This document shows positions 62,780 through 64,000 of a stretch of DNA of 64,000 nucleotides, piece by piece (position 1 is the stretch's first letter; every line of letters starts with the position of its first letter). The position numbers and the translations under genes are program-made. The notes under the pieces were generated by a model. That model did not search any database, was not told the DNA's origin, and saw only the letters and a program-made list of their open reading frames with translations. Source of the stretch: Mycolicibacterium mucogenicum DSM 44124 (GTDB lineage Bacteria; Actinomycetota; Actinomycetes; Mycobacteriales; Mycobacteriaceae); NCBI RefSeq assembly GCF_005670685.2, contig NZ_CP062008.1, positions 434,001 to 498,000 on the forward strand. The letters are read 5' to 3'.

Positions 62780-63145
62780 TCAGCGGAGCAGGCCGGCCTC
62801 GCGGAGCGCATCCTCGTACAACTCGATGGCGTGGTCGATGCCGCGATCGACCCAGCTGTCGACGAAGGCCACCCTGTCGGCGATGAGCTGGATCCCGGTG
62901 GCCCAGCGCTCGAAATCCCCAGTGCGGCGCAGGATGTCGATCTGCACGCGGGTGCCCTTGATGTGGATGAACCCGCCCAGCTCCGTCGTCTGGGGACGTA
63001 GCACCGTGACGTCGAAACCTTCGATCCGACCGTCGTCGACGAGGGCCTGCAGGTAGCCACGGGCATCGCGCAGCGCCGCGAGGGCCTGGAGTTCCCGTCC
63101 CTGGGTGGGCAGTCCCCAGGCAATCCAGATTCCGGTTTCGGACAT
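62780..63145 (-). CDS. Hypothetical small protein (YCII-like length)
   Basis: 121 residues with no signal peptide: SETGIWIAWGLPTQGRELQAL, then GFDVTVLRPQTTELGGFIHIKGTRVQIDILR and a helical end DSWVDRGIDHAIELYEDALR. The alpha-beta pattern suggests a small dimeric ferredoxin-like fold, but no family is recognised. It lies 6 bases after the ThrE-like gene and is probably co-transcribed with it. Confidence 0.75.
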   Translation of the reverse strand: MSETGIWIAWGLPTQGRELQALAALRDARGYLQALVDDGRIEGFDVTVLRPQTTELGGFIHIKGTRVQIDILRRTGDFERWATGIQLIADRVAFVDSWVDRGIDHAIELYEDALREAGLLR

Positions 63146-63151
63146 GACGCC

Positions 63152-64000
63152 CTACGCTACGCGCGAGCCCAGCAGCAGGCGGGGAAGGCGCGGGCGTCGC
63201 ATGGTGCGCGCCGTCCATTCGCCGAGGGTCACGCCGGCGGCCAGCGTGCAGCCGACCATGACGGCGGTGAAGAGATTGGAGATGGCGGCCAGCGTCTGGC
63301 CCGCCATGATCTCGGACAGCCCGCGGTAGACCGCGAGACCGGGCACCAGCGGAGTGATGCCGGCGACGGCGACGATGATCGGCGGGACGACGGCGCGCCG
63401 CGCCAGCAAGCCACCAGCTAGACCGACGACCGTGGCGGCGACCGCGGACGCGACGATCGGTCCCAGCCCGGCGTTCAGGGTCGACCCGACCAGTCCGGCG
63501 CCGACGGCACCCGATGCGAACGAGGTGGTGAGCGCCTTCAGTGACGCGTAACTGGCGAGCGCGAAGGCCGCTGACGCCAAGCCGCCGGTGAGCACCATGA
63601 TCGGCAGCGGCGCGTAGGGCAGTACCTCCTGTTGCATGGGCGGCAGGCTGGCGCCGAGGGCGGAGGTGAGGCGCAGCGCGATGCCGACGCCGCCGACCAG
63701 GCCCGCGGTGTAGACCATCACCTCGATGAACCGGCCGGCCGCCGTGACCGGCGCACCCGTGATGGCGTCCTGCACCGAACCGACGAGCGACAGCCCGGCC
63801 ATGAGCACGATGATGCCGGACACGATGATGCGGTACGGCGCCACGACGGCGCTGTGCTCGAGGGCGAGTTTGTAGATGAACGCGGCCGGCACCGTCGCGA
63901 TGAAACCGCCCATGACCTGCTGGAAGAAGTACGGCAGGCCGAACTTGGCGAGCGAGACATTGATTCCGTAGATCGCGGCGGTGGTGATGAACGAGACGAC
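63152..64000 (-). CDS. Threonine/serine exporter ThrE-like protein (N-terminus beyond the right edge)
   Basis: The frame is open to the window edge; at least 282 residues are visible. Ten or more helices carry the ThrE/DUF1212-DUF3815 pattern (VPAAFIYKLALEHSAVVAPYRIIVSGIIVLMAGLS is read in part, and VPPIIVAVAGITPLVPGLAVYRGL near the end). The family exports threonine and serine. The 5' end is missing from the window. Confidence 0.85.
   Translation of the reverse strand, partial: VVSFITTAAIYGINVSLAKFGLPYFFQQVMGGFIATVPAAFIYKLALEHSAVVAPYRIIVSGIIVLMAGLSLVGSVQDAITGAPVTAAGRFIEVMVYTAGLVGGVGIALRLTSALGASLPPMQQEVLPYAPLPIMVLTGGLASAAFALASYASLKALTTSFASGAVGAGLVGSTLNAGLGPIVASAVAATVVGLAGGLLARRAVVPPIIVAVAGITPLVPGLAVYRGLSEIMAGQTLAAISNLFTAVMVGCTLAAGVTLGEWTARTMRRPRLPRLLLGSRVA

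Overview
The window is about 64 kb of high-GC DNA from a Mycolicibacterium-type, fast-growing, non-tuberculous mycobacterium. The gene content and order recall the Rv0337c-Rv0385 region of M. tuberculosis: aspC, a heterodisulfide-reductase-like Fe-S protein, a LuxR-type regulator (IniR/Rv0339c type), an IniB-like protein and iniBAC; then dnaK-grpE-dnaJ-hspR; then clpB, a type II flavohemoglobin and ttfA. Lineage-specific genes are inserted between these blocks. I saw no rRNA, tRNA, CRISPR array, insertion sequence or prophage. All assignments come from reading the sequence and from recalled family knowledge; no database search was run.

Layout. 1-2.2 kb: a partial YibE/F membrane protein, a frameshifted SRPBCC gene and a divergent TetR. 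2.3-6.6 kb: aspC and a membrane Fe-S oxidoreductase with a repetitive Ala/Pro/Lys tail. 6.8-18.8 kb: an envelope-stress block. It has iniR overlapping a membrane-anchored Hsp70-like gene, divergent from an IniB-like gene, iniB, the dynamin-like iniA and iniC, an Abi-alpha (DUF4393) gene and a DUF445 gene. 18.8-23.6 kb: a Thr-rich anchored protein, an F420-type oxidoreductase, a lipoprotein, and a sulfate-binding protein translationally coupled to a SulP permease. 23.6-29.6 kb: a probable five-gene operon of a Baeyer-Villiger-type monooxygenase, an alpha/beta hydrolase, a hydrolase/acyl-CoA-synthetase fusion and two tiny secreted proteins. 29.6-33.7 kb: a non-coding block holding five copies of a short motif, a 13E12/DUF222 HNH gene with an SOS-like box, and a MocR regulator divergent from a flavin-oxidase-type gene.

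33.7-44.9 kb: the HspR chaperone regulon. HAIR-type sites lie before dnaK and before clpB. The clpB site also lies in the shared promoter region of a divergent five-gene operon (GAP-type exporter, frameshifted CYTH protein, flavohemoglobin, aldose epimerase, K+ channel). 45-51.3 kb: a Rieske oxygenase and a reductase-like partner controlled by a divergent TetR; then ttfA, a lipoprotein, a SpoU methyltransferase and a GH76-type mannanase. 51.3-56.6 kb: small secreted proteins, an LpqH-like lipoprotein, a chromate transporter and an ars operon (arsR | arsI-acr3-arsC). 56.6-64 kb: a truncated DUF1254 gene retaining an operator nearly identical to that of the intact DUF1254/AraC pair beside it, a DUF4185 (GH183-type) secreted protein, and a partial ThrE exporter.

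Together the window joins cell-envelope stress (IniR, Ini proteins, TtfA, GH76, DUF4185), protein-folding stress (DnaK/ClpB under HspR) and metal or metalloid resistance. The most unusual element is the anchored, motif-degenerate Hsp70-like protein translationally coupled to the IniR-type regulator, divergent from the ini genes. Two conserved genes (the SRPBCC and CYTH genes) carry single-base frameshifts, which are either recent mutations or base-calling errors.
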